A stretch of 51,900 nt of DNA from Candidatus Acidiferrales bacterium (GCA_030038275.1 JASHPG010000172.1:1-51900); one strand, 5' to 3'; positions 25,028 through 33,556 are shown, counted from the first letter of the stretch. Notes: generated by a model from the letters alone, not told the origin. Numbers and translations: made by a program.

Positions 25028-26328
25028 TGCAAAACCTCCCGGCCCACCGCCATGTTCAATTGCGCTGCCGCCGTCAAATAAGAACCTATCAAGTTCAGAT
25101 AACTGAGCCGGATGGTCCGGTAATCGTTTTCCGCGCTCAGAAAATCCAATAGCGACTCCGCCCCGCGTTCGTACGATGTCCTCACCGTCTCGCGCACCCG
25201 GCTCGCCTGCGCCAGGTACGTCTGCTTGTACGGTCGCAGCAACGCCACGTCGCTATTCACCTGCGCGTACGCCGAATCCACGTCGCCGAAAACCTGCGCC
25301 CGCGCCGCATCCAGCAGTTGCTGATTTTTTGTGACGTCCAGTTCCGTGCGCAGTTTTTCTCCCTGATTGCGGTCGAAAATGCGCAGCGGCACGTTCACGC
25401 TGATTCCCAGCGTTTGCAGTCCGGTTGTATTTGGGTTGTTCGTGGACGCGTTGTGCGTGTACCACGCGCTGAACGTCGGATCCGTCGAACCATCGGCAAC
25501 CGCCAGTCGATGGTTCACCTGCGCCTGATCGACCGATTGCATTGCTGCCCGCAGGTCCGGCCTGTTCGCTAGCGCCAGATTCCTAATATCGTCGAGCGTC
25601 GGTAGTTCGTCCGTGTAGTCAAACGGACCGGTTACGTCGAACTGGTTCACCGGCGTTCGCTCGTTCAGCAGCTCCAACATCTGAATTTTCGCCGTCCGCG
25701 GGTTCACTTCCGCGGTTTGTAAGTCCGACTCGAACTGCACTCGCTGCAATTCGAGCCTGTCCATATCCAATCCCGAGATATCACCCACGCTAAGCCGGTC
25801 GCGGCTGATGGTGAGCACGCGGTCCCAGTAACCGAGGTTGTCCTGCGCGAGTTGCAGCACCGCCTTCGCCTGCAGCGTATCGACGAACGCCGCCCGCAAA
25901 TTGAAAAGCAACGTCCTCCGCAGGTCGGCCTGATCCGAAACGGCTATCGCCGTCCCAGCTTCCGCGCTTTTCAACCGCAGTTCCCGCTTGTGGTCGCGCT
26001 CGTGTAAATAGCTGATCTGCGCGACCTCATACGTGCCCGCGAACGGCGTCCATATCCCCTTATTGGGCGCGATCTGCGTCCCGTCCTCCGAAACAGTAAG
26101 TTCCGGATTGGGTCTCAGGTACGCGCTGGTCTCTTCTGCGCGCGATTCGCTAATCCCCGTTTCGCCGGCCTGCAACGTCGGATTGTTCTGCTCGAAACGC
26201 TGCTGAACCTGAGCCCACGTCAGCGGCGTCGCCGTCTGCGCCCGTATGCCGCCCGCACCCAAAAGAACGCCAATCCAAGCCACTAGCCAAAATTTCCACA
26301 GCCCCAATCGAGCTGCTCTCGATCTCAT
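25024..26328 (-). CDS. TolC/CzcC-family outer-membrane efflux protein
   Basis: The 434-residue protein has a signal peptide ending GGIRAQ and two repeats of the outer-membrane efflux protein fold, each with a long coiled-coil region (about 40-230 and 245-430). SYLHERDHKRELRLKSAE and PDLRAAMQSVDQAQ are representative helices. It forms the outer-membrane exit channel of the CzcCBA-type pump encoded downstream, with which it overlaps by four bases. It is the first gene of the pump operon; about 130 bases separate it from the FG-GAP gene upstream. Confidence 0.88.
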   Translation of the reverse strand: MRSRAARLGLWKFWLVAWIGVLLGAGGIRAQTATPLTWAQVQQRFEQNNPTLQAGETGISESRAEETSAYLRPNPELTVSEDGTQIAPNKGIWTPFAGTYEVAQISYLHERDHKRELRLKSAEAGTAIAVSDQADLRRTLLFNLRAAFVDTLQAKAVLQLAQDNLGYWDRVLTISRDRLSVGDISGLDMDRLELQRVQFESDLQTAEVNPRTAKIQMLELLNERTPVNQFDVTGPFDYTDELPTLDDIRNLALANRPDLRAAMQSVDQAQVNHRLAVADGSTDPTFSAWYTHNASTNNPNTTGLQTLGISVNVPLRIFDRNQGEKLRTELDVTKNQQLLDAARAQVFGDVDSAYAQVNSDVALLRPYKQTYLAQASRVRETVRTSYERGAESLLDFLSAENDYRTIRLSYLNLIGSYLTAAAQLNMAVGREVLQ

Positions 26329-26461
26329 TTCGCAAACTCCGTGTGTTGATAAACGTAGGCGTTCCTGCGCACCGCGCGCGGGACGATAGCCTTTTTCCGT
26401 TCGTCTTACGGTTGGACAAAAGCCGCGCCGAATTTCTCCGCGGCTGCTGATTGGCTGAGGC

Positions 26462-27169
26462 TTAGAGGAGCGAGGGGGGTGCCCTGCCGTGGGTCAAAAG
26501 ATGCGAGGTGGAAAGAAGAACTGCCGAATGCAAATAAATTCGATTACGCGCCCGGGGTGCCGGCTGTGCAGCGCCACCGCCTACGTCAACGCTCGGCCGC
26601 GATTGCGCCGCGCTCGCCGTCGCGCGCGGATGTCGCGCGTGAGAAAGCCCTTCGCTAGCCGCCTGTTGGAACGCGCCCGGATACGCGCTCGGTTTTTCAG
26701 GCGTGAATTGGCCATGCCCATTGTTCAGCAGGACAGCCACCGGCCGGCCGAGCCACGTCGTGCTCAGCACCAGGTCGATCGCATGATCGCCGTTAACGTC
26801 CGAGGCCGTAACCCGCAAGCCTCCGGCCGGCGCCACGATCCCGATCAGTTGCCGCCCAGCCTGCGTCAGTTGCAGTTGAATCCAGTACTGCGTCTCGTAC
26901 GAACTGCTCTGCCCAGCTTGCACCCGCGCCAGGTCTGGACGGTGGTCTCCGTCGAAATCGGCGATCGCAAACGGGCCGCCGCCTCTCGGCGTGACCATCG
27001 CGGGCGCCGCGTTCGCCGCGCCGGCATTTCTCGTCGCTGCGCTCGCACCTGCGGAAGCAGCCATCGCAATCGCCAGTGCCGCGCACACCCACGCCGCCAG
27101 CATCCGCGTCCGTTGAATGGCGCGCCCGCCTCTACATCCGTGCGCAAGAAATTTATTCTTTGAAGGCAT
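26462..27169 (-). CDS. Exported FG-GAP/VCBS-like repeat protein
   Basis: The 235-residue protein has a long basic signal region (MPSKNKF... then AALAIAMAASAGASA) and two short calcium-binding-type repeats of the FG-GAP/VCBS kind: FAIADFDGDHRPDLARV and VTASDVNGDHAIDLVLS. It ends THGRAPPSLL, recalling the SHAPP segment near the end of the Cys-rich protein in the same cluster. The ATG at 27169 is preferred; one at 27103 would shorten the signal region. It may be a surface-exposed binding protein transcribed with the efflux operon. Its function is unknown. Confidence 0.55.
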   Translation of the reverse strand: MPSKNKFLAHGCRGGRAIQRTRMLAAWVCAALAIAMAASAGASAATRNAGAANAAPAMVTPRGGGPFAIADFDGDHRPDLARVQAGQSSSYETQYWIQLQLTQAGRQLIGIVAPAGGLRVTASDVNGDHAIDLVLSTTWLGRPVAVLLNNGHGQFTPEKPSAYPGAFQQAASEGLSHARHPRATASAAQSRPSVDVGGGAAQPAPRARNRIYLHSAVLLSTSHLLTHGRAPPSLL

Positions 27170-27308
27170 CGCCCTGCGTTCTGTCCTCGCGCTCGCGCGA
27201 AGCGCTAGCATTATCGCGCACTTCGGCGCTTCGGCGAAATCTTCTGTTCTCGCCCGCAATCACTGATGACAATCCGCCCCTCGGGCGATAAGCTCCTCGC
27301 AACTTCTC

Positions 27309-27698
27309 ATGCCCAATCGCGCCGCCGATTTCGACCTCGTCCGCAAGCTCGCCCTCGAACTTCCCGGCGTCGAGGAGTCCTCAGCCTATGGCGCTCGCGC
27401 CTTCAAGGTTCACGGCAAACTTCTCGCCTGCACTCCCGTGAACCGTTCCGCCGAGCCCGGCTCGCTGGCGGTTCGCGTCGATATCAATGATCGCGCTCAC
27501 CTGCTCGTCGAAGCGCCCAGCGCGTACTACGTTACGGACCACTACGTTCCCTATCCTATGGTTCTCGTTCGCCTCGCCCGCGTCACTCCTGATGTCCTCA
27601 GGGATCTTCTCCGCATGTCTCACAAATTCGTCACTGCCAAATCGAAGTCCGGCACGACGTCGCAACCATCCCGCCGCCGCAAATCCCGCAGCGCGTAA
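27309..27698 (+). CDS. MmcQ/YjbR family protein
   Basis: The 129-residue protein matches the YjbR/MmcQ family (double-wing DNA-binding-like fold): DFDLVRKLALELPGVEESSAYGARAFKVHGKLLA, then LLVEAPSAYYVTDHYVPYPMVLVRL and the closing LRDLLRMSHKFV. The tail is basic (RRRKSRSA). Family members are small cytoplasmic proteins of uncertain function. It is transcribed divergently from the FG-GAP gene, with no partner gene on its strand. Confidence 0.8.
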   Translation: MPNRAADFDLVRKLALELPGVEESSAYGARAFKVHGKLLACTPVNRSAEPGSLAVRVDINDRAHLLVEAPSAYYVTDHYVPYPMVLVRLARVTPDVLRDLLRMSHKFVTAKSKSGTTSQPSRRRKSRSA

Positions 27699-27741
27699 AG
27701 GTCATCAAAACCACGCGGACATTGCGCAGGCTAGCAGGAAT

Positions 27742-27816
27742 TGGAGGCGCGGGTGAGAATCGAACTCACGCATGAAGGTTTTGCAGACCTCTCCCTTGCC
27801 ACTTGGGTACCGCGCC
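27742..27816 (-). tRNA. tRNA-Cys (GCA)
   Basis: The minus strand folds into a complete cloverleaf: acceptor GGCGCGG pairs with CCGCGCC, followed by discriminator U and an encoded CCA. The anticodon loop CTGCAAA gives GCA, and the T arm contains the GTTCGATTC loop. U73 and GCA are the identity elements of tRNA-Cys. It is a single gene with no neighbouring tRNA. Confidence 0.95.
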
Positions 27817-27898
27817 CCGATCCAGCCCACTTAAAAAAGTATAGCGAAACTTCGCCGCCGTTTCAGCGCGCCGCCGCACATCGGTCCTACGATGGACG

Positions 27899-27994
27899 CG
27901 CGGGACTTCTACCGTAAGGCGCGAAGCGCAGTCTCGCGAAAAAGACGCGGTTTGCCGCGCACTCCTTTCGCGCTGGTTTACCCGCGCGATGTAT
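27899..27994. repeat. 'GCGAAAAAGACGCGG' interspersed repeat, copy 1
   Basis: The phrases GCGGGACTT, CGCGAAAAAGACGCGG, TTGCCGCGC, CCTTTCGCGCTG and TTACCCGCGCGATG occur in the same order here and at 30480-30556. This copy is longer by an insertion after GCGGGACTT that breaks the hairpin present in the other copy. Confidence 0.6.
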
Positions 27995-28035
27995 TCGATT
28001 CCCGCCGCCGCAAACGCAGCCATGCCTCCGCAAAC

Positions 28036-28091
28036 GGGTCAGTTTGAATTTCCTTGATCGTGACACAAGCAGTCGAAATTCAAACTGGCCC
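28036..28091. repeat. 56-bp interspersed palindromic repeat, copy 1
   Basis: The arms GGGTCAGTTTGAATTTC and its reverse complement (one mismatch) flank a core reading CTTGATCGTGACACAAGC. Three further clear copies are at 31573, 31673 and 32288. See the finding on arm covariation. Confidence 0.8.
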
Positions 28092-28123
28092 ATCTCCAAC
28101 GCCGGCTCCGCTGCCGTGTTCGC

Positions 28124-29824
28124 CTACCGTATATGCAGCACGTACGGAACGCGCGCCTGCACCGGCGCCATCCTTCCCACCACGTGCTGCAACACGCCCT
28201 CAAGTGACGGCGTGCGCCCGCTCAACTGGTTCTCCTCCAGTTGCAGCAGTTGCTCGAACAAGCTCTTCTGCCGCGGCAGCCGCTCGATGCTCACCGGCTC
28301 CCGCGCCGGAATATTCGCCAATTGCTTCGCCACGGCGATCGCGCGATCTAGTCCGCCCAAATAATCCACCAGCCCGAGTTGTTTCGCCTGCGTGCCCGTC
28401 CACACGCGGCCTTTGGCGATCTGATCGATGGCTTCGACGCTCATGTGTCTGTCGGCCGCCACCGTTTGCGTGAACGTCTGATACGTCTCCTGCAGCGATT
28501 TCTGAATGTACGCCGCCTGCGCCGGCGTGAAATTCTGCTGATCCGAAAAGAGCGTCGCGTTGTCGCTCGTCGCCACCGAATCCGTGCTCAGCCCCAGCAA
28601 ACTATACAGCCCCGCCAGATTCATCTTTCCCGCCAGCACTCCGATCGATCCAGTCTCCGTGTCCGGCTCCGCCACGATTTTCGCCGCCGGCGCCGAAATC
28701 CAGTAGCCGCCCGAAGCAGCCAGATCGGCCATCGACACCACCACCGGTTTCCGCGTTTCCGCCAGCTCCACTTCGCGCCGGATCACCTCGCTCGCCACCA
28801 CCGATCCGCCGCCCGAATCCACTCGCAGCACGATGGCCCGCACGCCGTCATCTTTTCGCGCGCTGCGCAATGCCGCCGCGATTGTGTCGCCGCCCATCAC
28901 CGTCCCGCTCGTCGGGCTTGTGCCCGAATCTCCCGAAGCAATCTCCCCCGTCGCGTACACCACCGCGATGCGCGGCCCTCCTGAACGGCCCGGCACACGC
29001 TCGTAATTCTCGTAATCGCTCAACGAGACCGGATTCCATCCGCCGCGCTCGCGAAAATACCCCTGTACCTGGTCCCAATACGCCAGCCGGTCAACCAGCC
29101 CGTCGCGTACCGCTTCGCTTCCCGAAAATGGCCCGCTCGCCACCAGTGACTGGAATTTCGACCGATCTATGCCTCGCGCTTCGGCCGTGTCCGTCAGGTA
29201 TTGGTTGAACACCCCGTTCAACACCCCTTCCACTTCCTCCCGGTGCGCGGGCGTGAATTTTTTCTCCGTGTACGTGTTATACGCGGTCTTGAACTCCGCG
29301 ATGTGATACACCTCCGGCACCACTTTCAGCTTGTCCAGCGTCCCGCGCAGGAAAAGCGCCTGCGCCATCATCCCAGTAATGCTCAGCGGATTCGTGGGGA
29401 CTAGCCACACCTGCGAGCACGCGCTGGCCAGGTAGTATTCCGGATTCCCCACTCCGTCGTATCCCAGGTAGCAGACGTTTGGCTTGCCGCTCGTGCGGAA
29501 CTCCAGCAGATGCTGCCGCAGCTCTTCGATCTTCGCCCATCCGCCGCTCAGAGGCCCAATCCGCACCACCAGTCCTGTAATCCGCGAATCGCTGCGCGCC
29601 GAATCCAGCGCGTTGACGTAATCGTGCAGCACCGTCGGAGTGCTGCCTGTCAGCGCTCCGAGCGCGCTCAACGGCGCTTGGTCTTCAATGTCGCCGTTCA
29701 CGTCCATCACTAGGACGGATTTCCCCAGCAGCAGCTTCCGCGGCCGCAGCGCCGCCCAAATAATCGCCGCAAAAAACAGCACCACCACCGTAATCACGAT
29801 GGCCCGCCGCTTCCCCCATGTCAT
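28124..29824 (-). CDS. sppA: Signal peptide peptidase SppA, long (67K) type
   Basis: The 566-residue protein has one N-terminal membrane segment (about 8-25) and two tandem ClpP-like domains, the layout of long SppA. In the N-terminal domain the catalytic Lys is in AEFKTAYNTYTEK (about 195). In the C-terminal domain the Ser nucleophile is in ADLAASGGYWIS (about 385), preceded by VLRVDSGGGSVVASE. The Ser/Lys dyad is therefore intact. SppA digests leftover signal peptides in the cytoplasmic membrane. Downstream of the gene are repeats only. Confidence 0.92.
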   Translation of the reverse strand: MTWGKRRAIVITVVVLFFAAIIWAALRPRKLLLGKSVLVMDVNGDIEDQAPLSALGALTGSTPTVLHDYVNALDSARSDSRITGLVVRIGPLSGGWAKIEELRQHLLEFRTSGKPNVCYLGYDGVGNPEYYLASACSQVWLVPTNPLSITGMMAQALFLRGTLDKLKVVPEVYHIAEFKTAYNTYTEKKFTPAHREEVEGVLNGVFNQYLTDTAEARGIDRSKFQSLVASGPFSGSEAVRDGLVDRLAYWDQVQGYFRERGGWNPVSLSDYENYERVPGRSGGPRIAVVYATGEIASGDSGTSPTSGTVMGGDTIAAALRSARKDDGVRAIVLRVDSGGGSVVASEVIRREVELAETRKPVVVSMADLAASGGYWISAPAAKIVAEPDTETGSIGVLAGKMNLAGLYSLLGLSTDSVATSDNATLFSDQQNFTPAQAAYIQKSLQETYQTFTQTVAADRHMSVEAIDQIAKGRVWTGTQAKQLGLVDYLGGLDRAIAVAKQLANIPAREPVSIERLPRQKSLFEQLLQLEENQLSGRTPSLEGVLQHVVGRMAPVQARVPYVLHIR

Positions 29825-29940
29825 AGCCGCCTACCCCATTTCATATGAATCTCCCCTCCCCCTCGCCGAATCTTTTGCCTGGCTTGGCGTTTCCCGCCAA
29901 ACTGGCAGCCTTTTCCCCTCGCCGCAGTCCGATCCGAGAG

Positions 29941-30019
29941 GTTGTCGCCCCGAACCCGGTCCCGACGCAGTTTGTCGGGAACGGGGGTGAGGGGTCTGCT
30001 TTTGACTTGCCGCGCCCCC
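29941..30019. repeat. 'GTCGGGAACGGGGGTGAG' repeat, copy 1
   Basis: This copy shares with 30281-30361 and 30682-30754 the phrases CCCGACGC, TTTGTCGGGAACG, GGGTGAGG and GGTCTGCTT. TCCCGAC and GTCGGGA form a seven-pair hairpin inside each unit. Confidence 0.7.
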
Positions 30020-30280
30020 AGCATGCATTTCCGCTGTACTGACCTCAGTTTGAATTTCTTGGTCGCCGCGCCAGTGGCCAAAATCCATGCTGCTCCGATA
30101 ACCAATTTTCCGCTTACCCTAGCACGCCCACATCCAGTGCGCAAAATCCGCGCGTCACAAAGCCGGAGGTCTCGCGGAAGCCTGCATTGGAGCGTAGCGC
30201 CGGTGTCTCGCCTGCCGCGGAATGCCTCGATCCACATGCCAACGCGTTGTTACGCCGCCTGCCCTGAGCCAGGTCGAAGG

Positions 30281-30361
30281 GAACCCAGCCCCGACGCGGT
30301 TTGTCGGGAACGCGGGTGAGGCCTGTCTGCCGCAGGCATGGGTCTGCTTTTGATTTGCCGC
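30281..30361. repeat. 'GTCGGGAACGGGGGTGAG' repeat, copy 2
   Basis: Same order of phrases as the copy at 29941, with an 18-base insertion (CTGCCGCAGGCAT region) before GGTCTGCTTTTGA. Confidence 0.65.
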
Positions 30362-30479
30362 TTGTCTTGCCACGTCTAGGCGGGCGCTCGCTCGTGGCAA
30401 CCACTTTGCTCTATGGGCGCCGCGCCAGCAGTCAAAATTCAAAACGACCGCAACCCGGCGTGGTTAACTTTGGTGGAAG

Positions 30480-30556
30480 CGCGGGACTTTAGTCCCGCGA
30501 AAAAGACGCGGCTTGCCGCGCTTCCTTTCGCGCTGCCTTACCCGCGCGATGCATTT
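30480..30556. repeat. 'GCGAAAAAGACGCGG' interspersed repeat, copy 2
   Basis: It begins with an eight-pair hairpin CGCGGGAC-TTTA-GTCCCGCG (30480-30499) and continues AAAAAGACGCGG, TTGCCGCGC, CCTTTCGCGCTG, TTACCCGCGCGATG as at 27899. Confidence 0.65.
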
Positions 30557-30681
30557 AGTTTCCCCGCAATGCGACTCTCCTGACCGTCGCCTGCCAACGT
30601 CCGCGTAGCCGGATACCTACCTGCTGAACACCCTCATCTCACAGCTTGCATATCATGGCCACCTCGGCGCGGACACTGAGC

Positions 30682-30754
30682 GTTGTCACCCCGAACCCGG
30701 TCCCGACGCACTTTGTCGGGAACGGGGGTGAGGGGTCTGCTTCAAATTGCCGCG
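30682..30754. repeat. 'GTCGGGAACGGGGGTGAG' repeat, copy 3
   Basis: Nearly identical to the copy at 29941 (GTTGTC, CCCGAACCCGGTCCCGACGC, TTTGTCGGGAACGGGGGTG), differing at a few positions. Confidence 0.7.
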
Positions 30755-30843
30755 CGTCGTGGAGAGTCGGCGAATGCTCCCTCCTGGCAACCACTTTTTT
30801 GCTCTATGATCTCTGAATCCGGCGAATTCCCCCCAATCTCAAA

Positions 30844-31368
30844 ATGACGCCTCCTCTCGAAACTCCTCGCCTTTTCCTTCGTCCTCTGGAACTCTCCGAC
30901 GCACCCCAAATTCAGCGAATCTTTCCCCGATGGGAAATCGTGCGCCATCTCGCCGCTCGCGTCCCTTGGCCCTACCCTCCCGATGGCGCCCTCTCGTTCA
31001 TTCGCGACGTCGCTCTTCCCGCTGTCGCGCGCGGCGAAGCATGGAATTGGACTCTTCGCCTCAAATCCGATCCTGCCCGCATCATTGGCGGAATCGACCT
31101 CCGCAAAACTGATAACCACGACAATCGCGGCTTCTGGCTCGATCCCGCGTTTCACCGCCGCGGCCTCATGACCGAGGCCGCCGACGCCGCAACCGCCTTC
31201 TGGTTCGACGTTCTCCATTTTCCCGTTCTCCGCACCTCGAAAGCGGTCGCTAACGTCGCCTCGCGCCGCATCTCCGAAAAGCAAGGCATGCGCATGATCG
31301 GCGTCACCGAACGCGACTACGTCTCGGGCCGCCAGCCCAGCGAGGTATGGGAAATCACTGGCGCATAA
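30844..31368 (+). CDS. GNAT-family N-acetyltransferase (RimJ/RimL-like)
   Basis: The 174-residue protein begins TPRLFLRPLELSDAPQI, the usual opening of RimJ/RimL-type acetyltransferases. It continues with WTLRLKSDPARIIGGIDL, GFWLDPAFHRRGLMTEA (the acetyl-CoA pyrophosphate loop, here HRRGLM) and NVASRRISEKQGMRMIG. These enzymes transfer acetyl groups from acetyl-CoA to amines of proteins or small molecules. The acceptor is unknown. It is an isolated gene between two repeat-rich regions. Confidence 0.85.
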   Translation: MTPPLETPRLFLRPLELSDAPQIQRIFPRWEIVRHLAARVPWPYPPDGALSFIRDVALPAVARGEAWNWTLRLKSDPARIIGGIDLRKTDNHDNRGFWLDPAFHRRGLMTEAADAATAFWFDVLHFPVLRTSKAVANVASRRISEKQGMRMIGVTERDYVSGRQPSEVWEITGA

Positions 31369-31572
31369 TGGCGCAGGTACAGGTCCGCCAGATATTCCCC
31401 ATCTTTTTCTAATCGCAAGACTTACCCTCCCACGCACCCTTCCCGGACCTGCCCCAAAACCACCTGTCCCTCATCTGTACCACTGACCAGTAGGCAAACG
31501 TCCTCTCGGTTGCTACGTTGGTTGGGTGGCTTGCCATTGCATCGTGGCGAGCCAGCCGGGAGACTTGCGGAG

Positions 31573-31626
31573 GAGCCGTTTGAATTTTTTTGATCGTCGC
31601 GCAATCGGTCGAAATTCAAACGAACC
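31573..31626. repeat. 56-bp interspersed palindromic repeat, copy 2
   Basis: The arms CGTTTGAATTT and AAATTCAAACG flank a divergent core TTGATCGTCGCGCAATCGGTCG. The outer bases differ from copies 1 and 4. Confidence 0.7.
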
Positions 31627-31645
31627 CTGACGGCGGTTTTTGGGG

Positions 31646-31659
31646 GGAGCTTTAGCTCC
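31646..31659. repeat. CTTTAG-centred hairpin
   Basis: GGAGC-TTTA-GCTCC, one of several short hairpins in the window that share a C-TTTA-G or C-TAAA-G centre. Confidence 0.5.
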
Positions 31660-31672
31660 GACATAACGCCAC

Positions 31673-31727
31673 GGTCCGTCTGAATTTCCTTGATCGTGAC
31701 ACAAGCCGTCGAAATTCAGACGGACCC
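31673..31727. repeat. 56-bp interspersed palindromic repeat, copy 3
   Basis: The 16-base arms (GGTCCGTCTGAATTTC and its exact reverse complement) flank the same core as copy 1. Changes relative to copy 1 occur in pairs that keep the stem. Confidence 0.8.
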
Positions 31728-31783
31728 AGCTTGCGAAAATCCGCTGGAAAATTAGGAAGGAGAAATTAGGAGGAATCGAATCC

Positions 31784-31915
31784 ATGACGCCGCAAGCCCC
31801 GCCCTCTCGCCGTCGGCGCACCCGCCGGTCCTGCCCGCCCGAAATCGCCCGCCACGCCCGCAAATGCACCATCTGCCGCCATCAGCAACGTGCCGAAATC
31901 GCGATGGCCTTCCTC
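31784..31915 (+). pseudogene. Possible remnant of a small HTH/zinc-motif gene
   Basis: The first 44 codons from this ATG encode a basic stretch, then CPPEIARHARKCTICRHQQ and EIAMAFLNRQ. This resembles the N-terminus of small acidobacterial proteins (RHxRKCTICxHxxRxxIExxFL..., followed by a helix-turn-helix), recalled from memory. After this point the similarity ends and the frame continues into unrelated sequence. It is probably a decayed gene. Confidence 0.35.
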
Positions 31916-32455
31916 AATCGGCAGTTGATTACTTCGATCCTGTCGCCACTCGCCACCCTGCATTTCTACCCGAAACACCCAACGAGTAGAATCGCGTCTA
32001 ACTCCTTTGCTATGAGTCCCGCTGCCGCCGCTACCCGAGACACTTCCCGTCACAATTTCGCGTGGGTTTCCCGCCGCATTCTGCCCCAACTCGTCGCGCG
32101 TCCTGCTTGCGCGCGATTCGCTTTTCCTTCCCGTTCAGGTGCTACTTTAGGGCGGAACAGCCAATCAACCTTGCCCAGACGTAACTCGCTGAAAATAAAG
32201 CTACATGAAAATCAAAGGGCGGAACGTCCCGGTGCATCTTCTTATTCGGAACTTTCCGTTCTACCCTCTAACCTCCAGCCGCGGCGTGGGTCAGTTTGGA
32301 TTTTCTTGATCGTGACACAAACGGTCAAAATTCAAACTGACCCGCTACTAAATTCAAACCGCCTCCGATCGAACAGCGGGGCGCGATTGCTGGCCAGCGG
32401 CGATCGCGCTACAGTGGGGGCACTCGCGGGTACGAAAGCGAAAATCGGAGAACCG
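31916..32455. other. Non-coding region upstream of rmuC
   Basis: The frame is open into rmuC but has no credible protein features. It contains copy 4 of the 56-bp palindrome. The rmuC start with its ribosome site is at the end of this stretch. Confidence 0.5.
32288..32343. repeat. 56-bp interspersed palindromic repeat, copy 4
   Basis: The arms GGGTCAGTTTG and CAAACTGACCC are perfect outside. The inner bases and core (TTGATCGTGACACAAACGGTC) match copies 1 and 3 closely. Confidence 0.8.
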
Positions 32456-33553
32456 ATGACTGTGTTGGCGTGGATTCTTGTGGTGGTGATCGCGGCTGTG
32501 CTTGTAGCCGCCGTGGTATGGGGAGCGGGCGCGGGTCGCCGCGCCGAACAGCAGATCGCCGCCGCGCGCCAGGAACTGCAAACCTCCATCGTCTCGCAAA
32601 CGCAATCGATGAACGCTCACCTCGGTCAGTTGATGCAATCGGTCACGCAGCAGCTCGGCCAAGTCCGCCAGGAATTGCAGACCGGTATTGCATCCAGCGG
32701 ACAGCTCGCCAGCGAAGCCCAAAAGGAAGTGGCGCGCAGGCTGCAATCGTCCACCGAAGCGCTGGTGCAGATGAGCCAGAAAATCGGTGAAGTCCAAAGG
32801 ACCAGCCAGGATCTTTCTCAAGCCGCGCAAACGCTGCAATCCGTTCTCGGCGGCGCGAAAACGCGCGGCACGCTCGGCGAAGTCACTCTCGAGCGAATGC
32901 TCGAAGACGCGCTGCCGCGCGGCGCCTACGAAATGCAGCATCGCTTCGCATCCACTGGCACCGTCGTCGATGCCATCGTGCGCACCGGCGACCGCGTCCT
33001 GCCCGTCGATTCGAAATTCCCGCTGGAGGCTTACCGCCGCCTCGCCGAGGAAGAAGATGCCGCGCGGCGGGAATTTTGCGCCGCCGTCCGCAAGCACGCT
33101 GATTGCATCGCCGAGAAATACATTTTGCCCGAGGAGCACACGCTCGATTACGCGCTGATGTTCGTGCCCTCCGAGGGCGTTTATTACGAGCTGCTGCGAA
33201 GCGAAGATTCGAAATACGGGCTTCTCGACGAATACTGCCGCGGCAAGCGCGTTTTCCCCGTTTCGCCCAATACGTTCTACGCCTGCCTCAGCGCCATCGC
33301 CGTAAGCCTGCAGGGCCAAAAGATCGAGGAAAACGCGCGGCACCTGCTGGCGAATCTGGCGGGAGTCAAAAAGCAGTTGGATTCGTTCGCCGACGTGTAC
33401 GAAAAGCTCGGCACGCATCTGCGCCACGCGCAGCAGAATTACGAGGAGGCCGATAGCCGCCTCGACCGCGCGCGCAATTCCGTCGAACAGATGTCGCAAG
33501 GAGCGTTGCCGGAAGACGCGCCGAAGTTGCTGGAAACCGCGGCGCGTGAGTAG
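32456..33553 (+). CDS. rmuC: DNA recombination protein RmuC
   Basis: The 365-residue protein starts at MTVLAWILVV after CGGAG. It has one N-terminal membrane segment (about 3-25), a long coiled coil (about 30-130) and a C-terminal restriction-endonuclease-like RmuC domain containing LGEVTLERMLEDAL, VLPVDSKFPLEAYRR and FVPSEGVYYELL. RmuC limits inversions at short inverted repeats in E. coli, presumably by nuclease action on branched DNA. An upstream open frame would extend the protein by 224 residues, but it runs through a palindromic repeat and is not coding. Confidence 0.92.
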   Translation: MTVLAWILVVVIAAVLVAAVVWGAGAGRRAEQQIAAARQELQTSIVSQTQSMNAHLGQLMQSVTQQLGQVRQELQTGIASSGQLASEAQKEVARRLQSSTEALVQMSQKIGEVQRTSQDLSQAAQTLQSVLGGAKTRGTLGEVTLERMLEDALPRGAYEMQHRFASTGTVVDAIVRTGDRVLPVDSKFPLEAYRRLAEEEDAARREFCAAVRKHADCIAEKYILPEEHTLDYALMFVPSEGVYYELLRSEDSKYGLLDEYCRGKRVFPVSPNTFYACLSAIAVSLQGQKIEENARHLLANLAGVKKQLDSFADVYEKLGTHLRHAQQNYEEADSRLDRARNSVEQMSQGALPEDAPKLLETAARE

Positions 33554-33556
33554 CCG

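Larger units (their letters stand above)
27817..28123. other. Repeat-bearing intergenic region between tRNA-Cys and sppA
   Basis: No gene is apparent in this 307-bp stretch. It holds one copy of the 'AAAAAGACGCGG' repeat (27899-27994) and one copy of the 56-bp palindromic repeat (28036-28091), both of which recur near 30-32 kb. Confidence 0.6.
29825..30843. other. Repeat-rich non-coding kilobase between sppA and the GNAT gene
   Basis: About 1 kb with no supported gene. It contains three copies of a repeat around TTTGTCGGGAACG (29941, 30281, 30682), one copy of the AAAAAGACGCGG repeat (30480), and degenerate halves of the 56-bp palindrome (near 30046-30066 and 30430-30446). Open frames here run through these repeats on both strands and are not credible genes. 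Confidence 0.65.
31369..31783. other. Non-coding region with palindromic repeats
   Basis: No gene is supported. The stretch contains copies 2 and 3 of the 56-bp palindrome and a CTTTAG-centred hairpin at 31646-31659. Confidence 0.6.

Noticed and set aside
30742-31437. Minus-strand open frame opposite the GNAT gene
   Set aside because: It is the antisense of a clear acetyltransferase and shows no protein family features.
31573-32343. CRISPR array
   Set aside because: The repeats are strongly palindromic and spaced irregularly (100 and about 615 bases), with no cas genes nearby.
31784-32455. N-terminal extension of RmuC
   Set aside because: It would add 224 residues with no family support and passes through a 56-bp palindromic repeat. 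A good start with a ribosome site lies at 32456.
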